Under the pieces are notes generated by a model, which made no database searches, was not told the origin of the DNA, and was given only the letters and a program-made list of their open reading frames with translations. 64,000 nt of DNA from Epiperipatus broadwayi (lineage: Eukaryota; Onychophora; Udeonychophora; Euonychophora; Peripatidae). How positions within the stretch are numbered: position 1 is the first letter of the stretch; each line of letters begins with the position of its first letter. Made by a program: the position numbers and the translations under genes. Positions 50,425-62,199 of the stretch are shown one piece after another. The stretch is from assembly GCA_028023455.1 (NCBI GenBank), contig JAQFVV010012983.1, positions 1 through 64,000 on the forward strand, written 5' to 3'.

Positions 50425-50706
50425 TTAAGAGGAAAATAAAACTTTCACCCAAGTATCATCATGTAGACTCACAGGTGAAAGCAGAGAGTCTCGCTGCTTG
50501 ACTTGATCAAGAAGCTTAATAAAGACACTTAGAGCCGAGTCCTGAGAATGACCAAAGATGAACCTGCAACACGTCAACCATAAAGAAAATGTTATAAAGA
50601 TAGATAATCTTATTGCTGCAAATGACCCCTTCTTAAGAGTATTAGAAACAGAAAGAGCATCCCTAAGATCCAGAGAGACATTCGCAACAATAAAGTCCCT
50701 AATGTC
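50425..50706 (-). pseudogene. Unassigned coding-like frame, 93 codons
   Basis: The minus strand is open from 50706 to a stop at 50425-50427, with no ATG early in it. It is clearly richer in G+C than its surroundings. The frame begins DIRDFIVANVSLDLRDALS, has a hydrophobic middle (IRLSIFITFSLWLTCC) and ends HDDTWVKVLFSS. A stop lies two codons upstream, so the 5' part is missing, spliced or frame-shifted. I do not recognise the family. Given the neighbourhood, a transposon remnant is more likely than a host exon. Confidence 0.35.
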
Positions 50707-51055
50707 AATTTAGACTATAAGTTGTGATCAAATCTGTAACAATAAGCAGGCAATTGAAAGAAAAACAACAATGAAGATTGGGACAATTTTTTCACAATAA
50801 TGTAAATGATCTCCTGTAGCTATGTTTAGCTCAAACTAGAATATTAACTACTTTTTTATATGTGAAATATGATATCAAATCATATATAGCATTATCCATG
50901 AGTATTAATATCATATAGATGGAATATTATAAATACATGTGTAAATAAATTGTGTAAATTACTAGTAGAATTTGCACAGTTTATCCTGATCCAGATTTAA
51001 AATCTAGATTTGTGACGTTATCAGATAGACATGTTACTAATTTATCTACAAATAT

Positions 51056-51444
<389 letters not shown>

Positions 51445-51449
51445 CCTCT

Positions 51450-52810
51450 TTGGCTAATAACGATGATTGAATTGAAAAATTCGCGTTTAAAAATATATTC
51501 TATGTCTAAGTATATACAAAACATCTATAGTTATTTTGTGTGTTATACTACTTTTCTATCAACCTCGAAATCAAGTTAATCGGAGTAGCATCTGTCAATA
51601 GAATGCAATTATTTAACAAAAAATCTTTTTGACAGTATTTACTTTGAGAAGGCAACATCTGGTGAATTATTGCACTAAAATCTAACCACAAGTAAATAAT
51701 GTTTTTTGACAGCTAAATACTAATATAAACTGCAAAGAAAAGATTATAAACAATCATAAGAAAAGACATAGAAAAAAATTATTAATCAAACATAAATTTT
51801 CACCCTAAAAAAACTACTCCATATTTAATGTTAAGTCATTTAATAAATCATAATAATGATATATTATTTTTTTATAATATTCTAGTAAAAAATAAAAGTA
51901 TGTTCTTTAGCTTTTGGGTGTGATTCTATAAAAATTATTACTATGAAACCTTATTCATGTTAGATTGGATGTGAGAAATAAACAATGCAAACTTTCTAAA
52001 ATGAGTATTTTATTATGGAGTCAACCATGTTTTTTATGAAAAAAGCAGAACCCATTTATGTTATTATGGACTTAACCATGTTTTTTTATAAAAGAAGCAG
52101 ACCCCATTTATGTTATTAAAATTATATTAAAGATACTCTAAATAATTTCAATTTTGATTGCTTTCATAGAGAGATATAGCTGAGAATAAAATAAATTAAA
52201 AATATTCAAAATGCTGAAGTCTTTCAAAAACAAGTTTGCTGCCAAGAAAATAAATACATTATCACAATATGTGAAATAAATAGAATGTTTTGTACATCGA
52301 TATATTTATGGTTTAAACATTGGCCAACACAATCATAAAAGAAGTTGATCTTCCTATCTTCTTTTATGGACATGCCTGTTACTTATTATAATGCTGATAT
52401 TTACCTGGTTTAATTTAATATACATAAAATACAAGCATTTATAAAAACGTAAGATATTAAAATACATTAGATTTATTGAGTTTACTGCTTTAGTGTTGTT
52501 TTAATACAAAAAAGGGTTAATAGCTTTTACTTTTTGTATTTTTAACAAATTTTGAATACTTAGTGTCTGAAAGTAGTAACCAATGCAGAGTTCTACAATA
52601 TTTTGTTTTATTTCTGATCTTTCAATTCATATTATGTTAAAAAAGTAATTGTTAGTCACATTTTTAAAATAAATATGTATTTTGCTGAACTGATCCAAAG
52701 AAATAAAACTGAATGCTGAATAAAAAAATCAAAATTGAAGTCATTAATTATTTTTCATTATTCCTATTAATTAGGAACACTATTTGAAGACTATTTTTTA
52801 TTAAGATAAA
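51450..52810. other. AT-rich stretch with a 51-bp tandem duplication
   Basis: No gene seen. Two adjacent 51-bp copies at 52011-52061 and 52062-52112 share 'tattatgga-t-aaccatg' and 'agcaga-cccatttatgtta', with a few differences. Confidence 0.55.
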
Positions 52811-52811
52811 T

Positions 52812-52870
52812 AATTATGACACTAAACATTACATGATCACATTTCGTATGCTTACACAAATTGTTAAAAC
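52812..52870. mobile_element. Outer end of a family A foldback (left piece)
   Basis: 'cactaaacattacatgatcac' to 'attgttaaaac' is the outer terminus of family A. It stops exactly at the LINE-B tail. The continuation of the same arm reappears at 54088. Confidence 0.65.
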
Positions 52871-54087
52871 TGTGATGTGATGTGATGTATTTTGGCTTCT
52901 CCTTAAACAAAGTCAAGAATATCTCAGCAATTATGCCCAGATAAACCTGTTAGCCACTTTCTTTTCCATTCCCCACTCTAAGTCTTTTCATATTCTGCCC
53001 CATCCCATTTCCACAACATAATCTTTGTCAACTCTATGGCCTTTATATCTAAATCCCCCTTATCTTTTCACAAACCCAGCATAAAAACCAATAACTCACT
53101 TTCTGTATAATCACTTTGTTTATATCTATTCTCCCATAACTTCATTATTTATACCCTTTCTGCTTTCAAGCATTTACATTCAATCAACAGATGCCTAATA
53201 TTTTCTATACCTTCCTTACACAATTTGCATACTAAATCACCCACAGTTTTCCATTTACATGTATATTCTCTTGTTGCTAAAAATCCCATTTGAGCCTTAA
53301 AGAATAAACTATTTCCTTACTATTATCATAAATTAACTCACATCCAATGTTCTGTTTACTTCTATATATATTTAAACTCTTCTTACCCTCCATACTAGTT
53401 CTCCATCTCTCCAACTCCCTATTTTTTATTAATGCTTCTATTCTTTTATCCGATCCCTTACCACTATAACACTCAACAATCCTCCTAACACAATCATCTC
53501 ACTTTTTATACAAGTATACTGATATAAATTCTTTATCCAAATCTTTTGCATACCGCATTACCTTTCTCATCCATCTTGTTACCTGCCCTTTACTCATAAC
53601 CCAATTAAACACTATTTTGGCTATTCTTTTACTATCCTTAAACTGCAACCTACCAAACATTTTCATTTTACTTTTTGCATCTCTCATATAAAAATTTGAC
53701 CATCCCATTTCTCCTTGAATTGCCTCCTTTGCTATCCACATCTCTGCATCCAATGCATGTCTTCCTACTTCCCTTTGTATTTTCTTTAAATAACCTAAAA
53801 CCCTTTTACTAACACATAATGCATCATTACCATATGTTAACCCTGCTACTGCAACTCCCTTCCATACAATTCTAGCTACATCATATTTATTATATGAAAA
53901 TACTGTTAATTTCTTTACCAAACCCTTTCTTTTCTTTGCTTCATTTACCAATTTTTTCTCCCATTCATCCAAGCAATTTTCCTGATTACATAAGATGATT
54001 CCTAAATATCAATATCTATCCACCACACTTAACTTTATATCCCCCAATAAGAACTGTACATCATCTCTTTCCCCAGTATTAACCATC
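52871..54087 (-). mobile_element. LINE-B: 3' part of a non-LTR retrotransposon
   Basis: The minus-strand coding part begins with the thumb motif YLGI (about 54040). It continues as a 157-codon frame (53499-53972) with DEWEKKLVNEAKKRKGLVKK, VAVAGLTYGNDALC, REVGRHALDA and GEMGWSNFYMRDAKSK. Further on is a Cx2C-x8-H-x4-C zinc motif (VCKLCKEGIENIRHLLIEC, near 53180-53240). It ends in a GATGT-rich 3' tail at about 52871. This layout, a post-RT region with a C-terminal zinc motif, is common in several LINE clades. A few stops are present. It is truncated before the RT catalytic core and sits inside a family A foldback. Confidence 0.8.
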
Positions 54088-54245
54088 AGACAAAATTTCC
54101 ATACAGTAATGCCACCCAGTGCAAGCCACAGTAATCAATGCATGAGCAGTCACTAGATAGAGATTAATGCACAATTCTTTTTACATCCATTGATTACTAC
54201 AGCTTTCACTTGGTGATATTACTGTACAGAGAGTTTGTTACTGCT
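54088..54245. mobile_element. Family A foldback (remaining piece), copy 3
   Basis: 'agacaaaatttccatacagta' opens the left arm, followed by 'gtgcaagccacagtaatcaat' and 'cactagatagagatt'. The right arm ('atccattgattactacagc', 'ttcacttggtgatattactgtacagagag') follows almost at once. With the piece at 52812-52870 it forms one element interrupted by LINE-B. Confidence 0.75.
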
Positions 54246-54249
54246 TTAC

Positions 54250-54975
54250 AAATAATTATATATCAGAATATTGAAAAACAAAGAGATTTACTGAGTTCTA
54301 AATGTATTGAATATATTCCAGGGTTTATTTATTTCACAAATTTGAATAAAAGACATGAAAGAAATGATGAATCAGATTAAGATCTTGTTTGACATTGGAT
54401 TATAATTGAAAAATTCTATAATATTTCAATCTTTATACAGTTCATTCTGATTGGCTGCCAGATTGGCATTGTGATTACTAATTGGTTGAACTGTAATAAA
54501 TTTAGAACAATATTGTAATGGTCAAATCTGTACATTTGCGCACAAAATCTAGAGTTTTAGTAAATCATCCCAAGGCTGATTGAAATGAGGTTGTTGAGAC
54601 CCCTTATTGAATCTAGCCTCAGTTCCTTTACCAACATTCAATAATTTACTACCTTACAGATGACATATATGAGGTCACAGCAGTATCTTTCTTAATCACG
54701 TGCCGTCAGTGCACATCAGTAAAACATGAGACTACAGGAAATTGGCATATTTAACAGTATAGCTATATATAGGTGTTTTGTGAGCATAATTACTAAATAC
54801 TGACGGTGATTCTTAATAATTAATAGCTAATTAATCAATGAGTCAATAATTAATAACAATGAGCATGATTGAAACACTAAGCAGAAGTTAAAGTTTAAAG
54901 TAATTTAATGAAAGCCAAATATCTAAATAATAAAATTAATAAAACGAAATAATAAAATTATAATAGGATTATATA
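54250..54975. other. Stretch without recognised gene
   Basis: Slightly less AT-rich around 54420-54730. No open frame with known motifs, no clear splice-bounded exon and no repeat family recognised. Confidence 0.45.
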
Positions 54976-54981
54976 GCTTGT

Positions 54982-55153
54982 CTCACTCACAGGTGATTAT
55001 TTTAGGAATTAAGGATTACGTTTTAAGGATTACATTTTAGTGTTATTTATATATATATATATTATTTCAAATCACTCATAGGTGATTTTAGTTTTCTGGT
55101 TACAAATTGTTTAAATTATTTTACTTGATATATATATATATAATTATTTTACT

Positions 55154-55190
<37 letters not shown>

Positions 55191-55203
55191 TCGCAGGTGA
55201 TGA
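54982..55203. repeat. Minisatellite with TCACTC-AGGTGAT motif and TA tracts
   Basis: Three copies of 'tcactc-c/t-aggtgat' at about 54982, 55070 and 55187, separated by AT-rich spacers that include TA arrays. The phrase 'aattattttacttgatatata' is duplicated within it. The core motif is partly self-complementary. Confidence 0.65.
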
Positions 55204-55209
55204 AGATTT

Positions 55210-56140
55210 ATAACACCTTGAGTTACAATTTCATGAGACTTATTAAGTTACAAATTAGTTTAGTTTGCTCATGATAATCTATGCCTAGTTTATGCTATAA
55301 TTATGAATTTAGATTTGCTTTAGAGCTAGAAGAAGTGATTATAATTATTTATAAAGAATACTTTATTAAACATGAATCATTTAATATATTTTCTACATAA
55401 CTTATATGCATAAAAGTAGATTCGGATTCATATCAAAGCTGAAATATACAATTATTATGGTGGGATGAACTGATGATTGGCAGTCAGACTTCAGATACCA
55501 AGGTGTATAACAAATATACAATCTGAGTCCATATGTCTCAAATATGTGCTTTTTCATGGGATTTGTACCAAGTACCAGTTCCCATAACACTATACACATT
55601 GCTGTGAAATAGAGACCTTTAGACTGGGTGATCGAACAACTAGTTTAACATTCTAGATCCTCATGCTCCAGTTTTAAAGATGCAGAATGGGGTGGCTCTT
55701 AATCTATGCCCATCTGAAGAAGATAGTTGTTCGAACTAAGAGTAATGGGGTAGTCTTTAAAACATATGCCCATCAGAATAATGTACAACAACAAGTATGT
55801 TTGCTGAAGCATTTCTTAAGGACACATTCACCCCACTGACTACATCATTATATAATAAAAGTGGATGCTAAACAATAGTTTTCTTCCATAAAACTACTGT
55901 AGATCAGTTCATAATATAGCATCTATAACTATGCTATTAAGGAAAGCTTATGAATCTAATTTATTAAGCTATCTATATAGGCATTTATAATTCTAAGGAG
56001 GATTACAGCATGTTTTGGATAATAACAATATTAAGTTCTAGCTTTATGCTGTATTTTATCACTTCTGCTAAATATTAATTAAATATTACATTTAAAGCAA
56101 ACCTATCTTAAAGCATTTGTAAGCTTTTAAATATATCTTA
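55210..56140. other. Stretch without recognised gene
   Basis: Includes an imperfect inverted pair 'cgaacaacta' (about 55633) and 'tagttgttcg' (about 55724), and two diverged direct copies of 'atggggtggctcttaa-tatgcccatc' at about 55688 and 55746. A 65-codon minus-strand frame at 55402-55599 has no known domain. Confidence 0.45.
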
Positions 56141-56159
56141 AATAATACTTATTCTATTC

Positions 56160-56275
56160 ATTTCAGAAGGGAGTTTTATTTGTGCGTTAATAAAGGCGAA
56201 ATTACATAGGTGTGAGAATATCTAATCGCTTCTCACTAATGATTTAACTAAGAGTAAAACTCCATTCTGAACAAA
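56160..56275. repeat. Small inverted repeat
   Basis: 'ttcagaagggagtttta' (56162-56178) pairs with 'taaaactccattctgaa' (56255-56271), 16 of 17 bases. A smaller hairpin (gtgagaa and ttctcac) lies between. Its size and design suggest another non-autonomous foldback remnant. Confidence 0.5.
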
Positions 56276-56279
56276 TATA

Positions 56280-56770
56280 GCATAAACAAATACATTATTG
56301 AAAGTAAAATAAAGTTGGCATAGATTTAATTAAAAGAAACATAAATTTAAAATAAGATTTCACATAAGAAATTAGCTTAAACTTGATTGATTTAGTTTAA
56401 TGTAGATTTAACTCATTTATGAGAATTATTAACAAAAGCAAATATTATTATTAAGCTAAATTACATAAAATAATTTAGAAACATAATTATCATTTAAAAT
56501 ATATCATTTATCATTAGCTAAAATAAATCAGTTATAATAAATCAGTTAGAATCAATCAACTAAAGCAGATTAAAATTAAATCAGTTTTAATAAATCAAAA
56601 TAAATTAGAATAAATTAATCAGAAATAAATCAGTAAATCAGGCAAGATTTTGGATTTAAATAAAGAAAATAAAAATTACATTTAACTTGTAAGTTTAGAA
56701 TACATTATTATTTCAGCCATAATTAATAGATTTAGCTAGCTTTTAGGAGTTAACAAAGTTTAGATTAAAG
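56280..56770. other. AT-rich stretch, no gene seen
   Basis: Rich in short repeats of 'aaatcagtt' and 'ataaatca' (56510-56640), probably slippage. No coding features. Confidence 0.5.
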
Positions 56771-56776
56771 TTAACT

Positions 56777-57173
56777 TTAGGTGGGTGGAGATTTTTTACC
56801 ACTTTCTTTTCTTTGCTCTGGCAAGTTGGCCTCATCTTGAGAGTTTCTTTGGATGGTATCAGTTTTTAGTTCACCTTTCTCAGCATCTTGTAGACTATCA
56901 TGGATCCAGAAAGTAAGAGATTTGCCTTTTACCCCGTCATCATCACAATTTTTACAAAATACTTCAAATTTAAAATTAGAGAGTGTTTGAAGTGAATCAA
57001 AGATGGCTGAAGTAAACTTATATACTAGCTCACCCCCTATCCCCTGTCTTAGTAATTTTAGATCTGCTTTTCTAATTACTTCACTGCATTCTAGGAAATC
57101 TCAGAATCCCTGCTGCTATTGATTTTGTTTTACAGGTGGGTTTTCCTTCACTTGACCATGTTAATTTATTCAT
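56777..57173 (-). pseudogene. Unassigned coding-like frame with one frameshift
   Basis: The minus strand has a Met-started frame from 57173 (MNKLTWSSEGKPTCKTKS...), which runs to a stop at 57081. The neighbouring frame is open from 57100 to 56777 with 107 sense codons (DFLECSEVIRKADLKLLRQG..., then FEVFCKNCDDDGVKGKS, WIHDSLQDAEKGE, ending KKSPPT). The two overlap by about 20 bp, so one single-base indel near 57090-57100 joins them into a protein of roughly 130 residues. A stop shortly precedes the Met. It is clearly richer in G+C than the flanks, with a hydrophilic C-terminus. I do not recognise the family. A small transposon ORF or a retrocopied host gene are both possible. Confidence 0.45.
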
Positions 57174-57179
57174 ATTTGG

Positions 57180-58500
57180 TTTTAAAATCTATTTTTACTC
57201 TTAAAATTGTAAATAGGTCAGAATACAGCTAGAAGGATTAAATTCATGAAATCATCCTTTTTAGAAAAATAAATCTAAAGATGGAAAAACATTTTGTTAT
57301 ATATGTAATGCAATTATATAATTTAGCAATATATGCAGAAATATAATAATTTCAAATATTAATTTTAGAATAAATATTCTAAATAAGAAAATTTCTAATG
57401 TTTTAATTCTATTAACATTATTTCTTCCTGCATATATGTAGTTTCTTGTTACTCCTACATAACATGTTTTCCAATATTTAACTACTAAAAATATATACGT
57501 GTGTATTTACTGATTTTTACATATATACATACATTTCTTATACTGTATGCTAAATATACACACACATACACAACTAGTATATTTAAGTTTAAAATTAGCA
57601 TGATTTTAGCATAATATACAAGGATTTGGGTATAGGTATACAAAATAAATACTATTATAGTATATAGCAGGTGAAACAGAAAGAATAGACAGATCTGACT
57701 GTTTCAATATTATATTGATAATATTTCTAAGGTCAAAAACTTCATATGGCTTTGTAGGTTAACATTTTAATGATAATGAATTTATAATTTAATTTTCACT
57801 TTTGTTTCTAGATGGCAGATATAATCACAATATAAAAATAACTTTAAAATGCAAATTCTCTTTGCATAATGTGGTAAAAAAATTTATGTTGTGTTTGTAA
57901 AGATAAAGAGTAAATTTTTATTTATTTCCAAAGCAATTTTTTTTGTTTCATATAGATTTTTAGTTTTTTAATTATATTTTTAAATAATAATAAAATATAT
58001 TTTACTTTCATAAAATTAATGTTTCTGAAACATAAAAACTTCAAGAATTGAAACTGGAATTTTTTTTACATTAAATGAAGTTCAATATACATAATACATA
58101 CAGCATTACCCTACATATACTAAGCAAAGCTTATTAACAAGCTTTTCTTAATTTACATGTATATATTATTTACATAAAATTACATTTTTTTAACAAAAGT
58201 TTAAGGTTTAAAACTATATTAATAATTAAAAAAAGTTTAAAACTACAGGAATTACTTTAATTAAAATTACAGAAAAGAGTAGTTTATATATATATAAATT
58301 GCAAGATACTTTTTGTATTATTTAATTAATTTTACTCTTTTATTAGTTTTACAAATATTTTAAGTAATGATTATGCTAAAAAATAATTTTTCTACAAAAC
58401 CAATTTAAACTATAGTTTGTATATATAATTAAGCATTTATTGTAAGCCTTTATTTAGTTCCATTTAATTTTCTAGATAAGGGTTAATGTATATAAAAGAA
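57180..58500. other. AT-rich stretch, no gene seen
   Basis: No recognised gene, repeat family or RNA. Short CA/TA tracts near 57480-57580. Confidence 0.5.
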
Positions 58501-58504
58501 TCAA

Positions 58505-58615
58505 GCATTGGTTGTCGAGAGATCAGCACAGCCGCCTTACAAGCAGTTGTCCCGGGTTTGTGGCTTCACTTTCAGGCGATGCTCTGACAGATGAGAAAAA
58601 AATAATAATAATAAA
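58505..58615 (+). mobile_element. tRNA-like SINE fragment
   Basis: 'agccgccttacaagc' resembles a tRNA anticodon stem region. It is followed at the right distance by 'cccgggtttgtggc', a B-box-like sequence. An A+T-rich (ATA)n-type tail is near 58590-58610. The G+C content is sharply higher than in the flanks. The upstream A box is not clear. A Pol III-derived SINE remnant is the best explanation; a true tRNA gene is excluded because no full cloverleaf forms. Confidence 0.45.
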
Positions 58616-58619
58616 ATTA

Positions 58620-59680
58620 TCTTTTATGAAGTAACATTTTTTAATTTTTAAGAAAAATGAGTTAAGTATATTATGACTCAAAAATATGAGAACATAAACC
58701 TTGTGTGGTAACTTCCTACTCTTTTAATCTAAGCTCTTATAACAAAAAAAAATCAATTTTTCACTGAACATTTTAGATATTAACATAAATATTTGTACAA
58801 ACAAAAAAAATGATTCATTCTAATAACAAAATACTTTGTATAAAAAAACAATTAAAAAAAAATAAAAGACATCTATTTTTTTTATTAAAATAATGTAGCC
58901 ATATTCAAAAAATGGAAAGTAATCATTTAAAAGTAATATTTACATGGAAAAATTTGAAATCATAACCATATAGACTTCTCCATATTCACCTAAATAGACA
59001 ACAAAATGTCCATCAAAAGAAAAAACAATTATTGGTACTATAATGTATTCATACATAGAAGGAATAGCAGAGTAATTAAAGAAAATCTGCAATCAATACA
59101 AAGATTTGTGAAAAATTAATTATTTTAGTTATGCAGAATATATTAATGCATTTAGTAAATTAATATGATTTAAAAATAATTTCTGGAACCAGTACAGTTA
59201 TTCATCTAAAAAAATCCTAAGACTTTGAACCCAATCCAACTTACTTGTATAAATCTGACACCTTGTCAATAATTACATATTTTAGCCACTACTGATCTGT
59301 TATAACTCTAAGCATTTTTTGGTTAAAAATGTTAAAACCAACATTGCAAATGCTCTTAACTTAATACTATAAACAGAATCATTTCATGTTTCTCTATTGT
59401 AGTTCCATCTACTGTAAGCTTAAGTTGTCAGTAGTATCAGATGAAAGAGTATTATTTTTCACATCCAATCTCTTTTTTCTGTATTTTATCTTTATTTAAA
59501 ATTTAAATTTCAAAGCAAAACCCAATGCCAAAATTAAAATAAATCTATCGTAAAATAACCCACTAATTGCTCATTATCACAATAGGTGATGTTCTAATAT
59601 AGAATAGTGAAAGGTTTTTGTTTATTAAAATAATCTGATAAAATTTAATGATGTTGGATTGGTTCTAATATTCTTAATTA
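58620..59680. other. AT-rich stretch, no gene seen
   Basis: No recognisable coding, RNA or repeat feature. Confidence 0.5.
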
Positions 59681-59687
59681 TGAAACC

Positions 59688-59930
59688 ATAGAAAATTCTC
59701 TATACAGTAGTGTTACTCAGTGCAAGCCAGAGTAATCAATGTATGCCAGAAGGCTTAGAATCCCTATCTAGTACCTATTCATCCAATGTCCCCAAACTAG
59801 TTTCCTGTGACCTTTGTCAGTGAGGAGCTTTCTGGTATCCATTGATTACTCTGGCTTGCACTAAGTGGCACTGCTGTATGGAGAGTTTTGTCTGTTTTAA
59901 TAACAGTTATGAGCAAGCATAGGAAATGGT
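59688..59930. mobile_element. Foldback family A, copy 4
   Basis: The left arm (59694-59830: 'actctatacagtag'-like start, 'gtgcaagccagagtaatcaat', 'gtgacctttgtcagtgagga') and the right arm (59832-59930: 'atccattgattactctggct', 'ggagagttttgtctgtttta', 'gagcaagcatagg') pair. The right arm has lost the inner half. It includes the outer terminus out to 'tggtgatcgtgtga'. Confidence 0.85.
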
Positions 59931-60374
59931 GATCGTGTGATTTTTAAGTATGAAAAGGGTACTTGAAATCAGAATAGAAACTAGGTTCTTAAAATATATA
60001 ATTATTGATGTCAGTTTATATGTAAGTAATTGTATAAACTTTTAAAAAAAAAGAATAGTAGATCTTTAGAGCAATTAATTCACAAATTTATTCCAAAATT
60101 ATTTGGGGAATTTAGGAAAAGTTTGTTTTCAGAATGTATACATTTCACAATGTTTCCGCTTAATATGTCAAATCAACTTATGGGTTTTATAAATCCTAAA
60201 CAACTCTTTAAGAAAATAACAAATTTTTAATCTGATTCTCAAAATTCAAAACAAAATTTCAAGTAAAAATCCACTACATTAACTGGTTATAAGGTTAAGC
60301 TCAAAAAGTTTTAGTTTTCTATTTTGTATAGTAGAAAGTTTAACACCAACACTTTCATATTGGCTACTATGATT

Positions 60375-60690
60375 CAATGCTTTGCTAAAACAGCAAACTC
60401 TGAAGTTTAAAATCCATGCATCATGGCTCTAGTTGTCATTTTTGTGATGTCTAAATTCCTTTTGAACTCCCAACAATAAATCATTTGATTATTTTTGTTT
60501 TCACTTCTACTGGATGATCTCTTAAACTCCTGAACAATAAATGACTTGATTATTTATTCATTTACTCTGCGTACTTTGTTGCAGTAAAGCTGCAAAGTCT
60601 CAAACTCAATATTCATGCATTGTGCCCCAAACTTTGTCACATCTGTTGCTTAGACTTCTTATGAGCTTCTGAGTAATAAATCATTTATTT
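60375..60690. repeat. Diverged tandem repeat, period about 0.2 kb
   Basis: 'gctttgctaaaacagcaaactctgaa ... catgcat ... gatgtctaaa ... aacaataaatcattt' (60378-60490) is echoed by 'tttgttgcagtaaagctgcaaagtct ... catgcat ... tgcttagact ... agtaataaatcattt' (60578-60690). A partial extra copy of the last part ('ctcctgaacaataaatgactt') lies at about 60526. Confidence 0.55.
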
Positions 60691-61025
60691 TTTCAATATC
60701 AGGTTACATATAAGTGATCAGATATTATAAGCTTCAACATCTTCCAAATAATTGTATTTTCCATTAATTTTTTTTTTATTTTTAACTTTTAAATCAAAGC
60801 TGAACCTTGTCCAAGATTACTGTTATTATCATATAATCATGGATAATAATTCTTTTTCTGTGATGTTTAATGTTATAAATCACTATTTTTTCTTTTGACA
60901 AAATGTTATGAACATTCCAAAATTTTTTTTACGATTATCCTATTGGATATTTATACAATTTACATTAATCTGTATTATTCACTATTGATTTTTCTTCCAC
61001 AAAAAATAATTTTGTGAATAATTTA

Positions 61026-61262
61026 TATTTAAGTCAATAAACATTACATGATCACCATTTCTTATGCTTGCTTATTATTATTAAAACAGGCAAAACTCAC
61101 TATATTTATTGCCACTTACAGCAAGCTATAGTAATCAATGGAAGCCATTGATTAGCAACTAGATGGGGATTTTATGCACAAACGTTCTGGAATCCATTGA
61201 TTACTCTAGCTTGCTATGAGTGGCAATACGTATAGTGAGTTTTTTTTGTTTTAATAATACTA
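61026..61262. mobile_element. Foldback family A, copy 5
   Basis: Compact and nearly symmetrical: 'taaaacaggcaaaactcacta' (61083) and 'tatagtgagtttttttt' (61215), with 'gcaagctatagtaatcaatgg' against 'ccattgattactctagcttgc'. The left outer end at 61030 ('aaacattacatgatcaccat') shows the full terminus. Most of the inner arm sequence is deleted. Confidence 0.85.
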
Positions 61263-61269
61263 TATAAAG

Positions 61270-62190
61270 TTTTTAATATTAAAAATATAAGATTTGTCAA
61301 ATAGCTGCTGTACCATTCAGTGAATCCATAAGTAATCAATATATCCATACCATCAGCAACCACAATTTCAGTTGTTGTTTTTTTTTATTGGTCTCATCTT
61401 CTGTAGATAAAATCATTTTGCACAGTTGTTATTTTAACTTCACATTGTTTTTAAAATAACTAGCAACCTTATTTGCAATAGAGATATCAAATAAGTCAAG
61501 ACAACTTGAAATCAGCAGTTAATTTTATGTAGGTGAGCTATTCGTTAAAATCTTAATGTTATCACATTTTGATCCTTTAGTAGACAAATTAATAAAAGTA
61601 GTAAGTATGCAGCTTTATTTAAATCTTATCAAAATTAAATAAATATAAAAAGCATTTAGCAACGGAGACTGACCCCTTTCTAAATTTAATGACTACATTA
61701 AAAGATTTTTATTATTATTACTGGATAGTCTTTTATGCATCAGTTAATTAAATATATTTTATATTGATGTCAATAAAATACATAAAAAAATTTAAAACAC
61801 ACGCAAAAAATACAAATCATATTTATTTGAACGATTAAAAAGCATTTAAATTCCAACAGAAAGATTTTAATAAAACAGTCAGATATATTGAATTTTAGAT
61901 ATACATTACCATAAAGGTCAGCAGCCGCATATTAAGACCTAGATTCGCGAGATGATTAAACCATAAATATGGAGTAAACTTTACATTATATTTTTTTTTT
62001 TGCAGTAATCTCTTATTTTCTTTCATTATCATTTTTTTTTCTAACACATGACCTTATATATTGATCGTTAAAGTTTTTTTCTTTTTAAAATTAGAATTTA
62101 TTAGTCAAGTAGAAATACAAATTGAATACAATGTGTTTCTTTGATCATTAAGCATTGTTATTCATAGTTTATATTGTGCTTAGTACTCCA
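61270..62190. other. AT-rich stretch, no gene seen
   Basis: No recognisable feature apart from homopolymer runs. Confidence 0.5.
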
Positions 62191-62199
62191 GCAATACTT

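Noticed and set aside
56160-56215. Exon-like segment after 'catttcag' with a following GTGTGAG
   Set aside because: The frame that fits the splice sites contains a stop, and the segment is one arm of a small inverted repeat.
60030-60230. 66-codon plus-strand frame
   Set aside because: Lysine- and phenylalanine-rich, starting in a poly-A run, with no motif or splice context; expected by chance in this composition.
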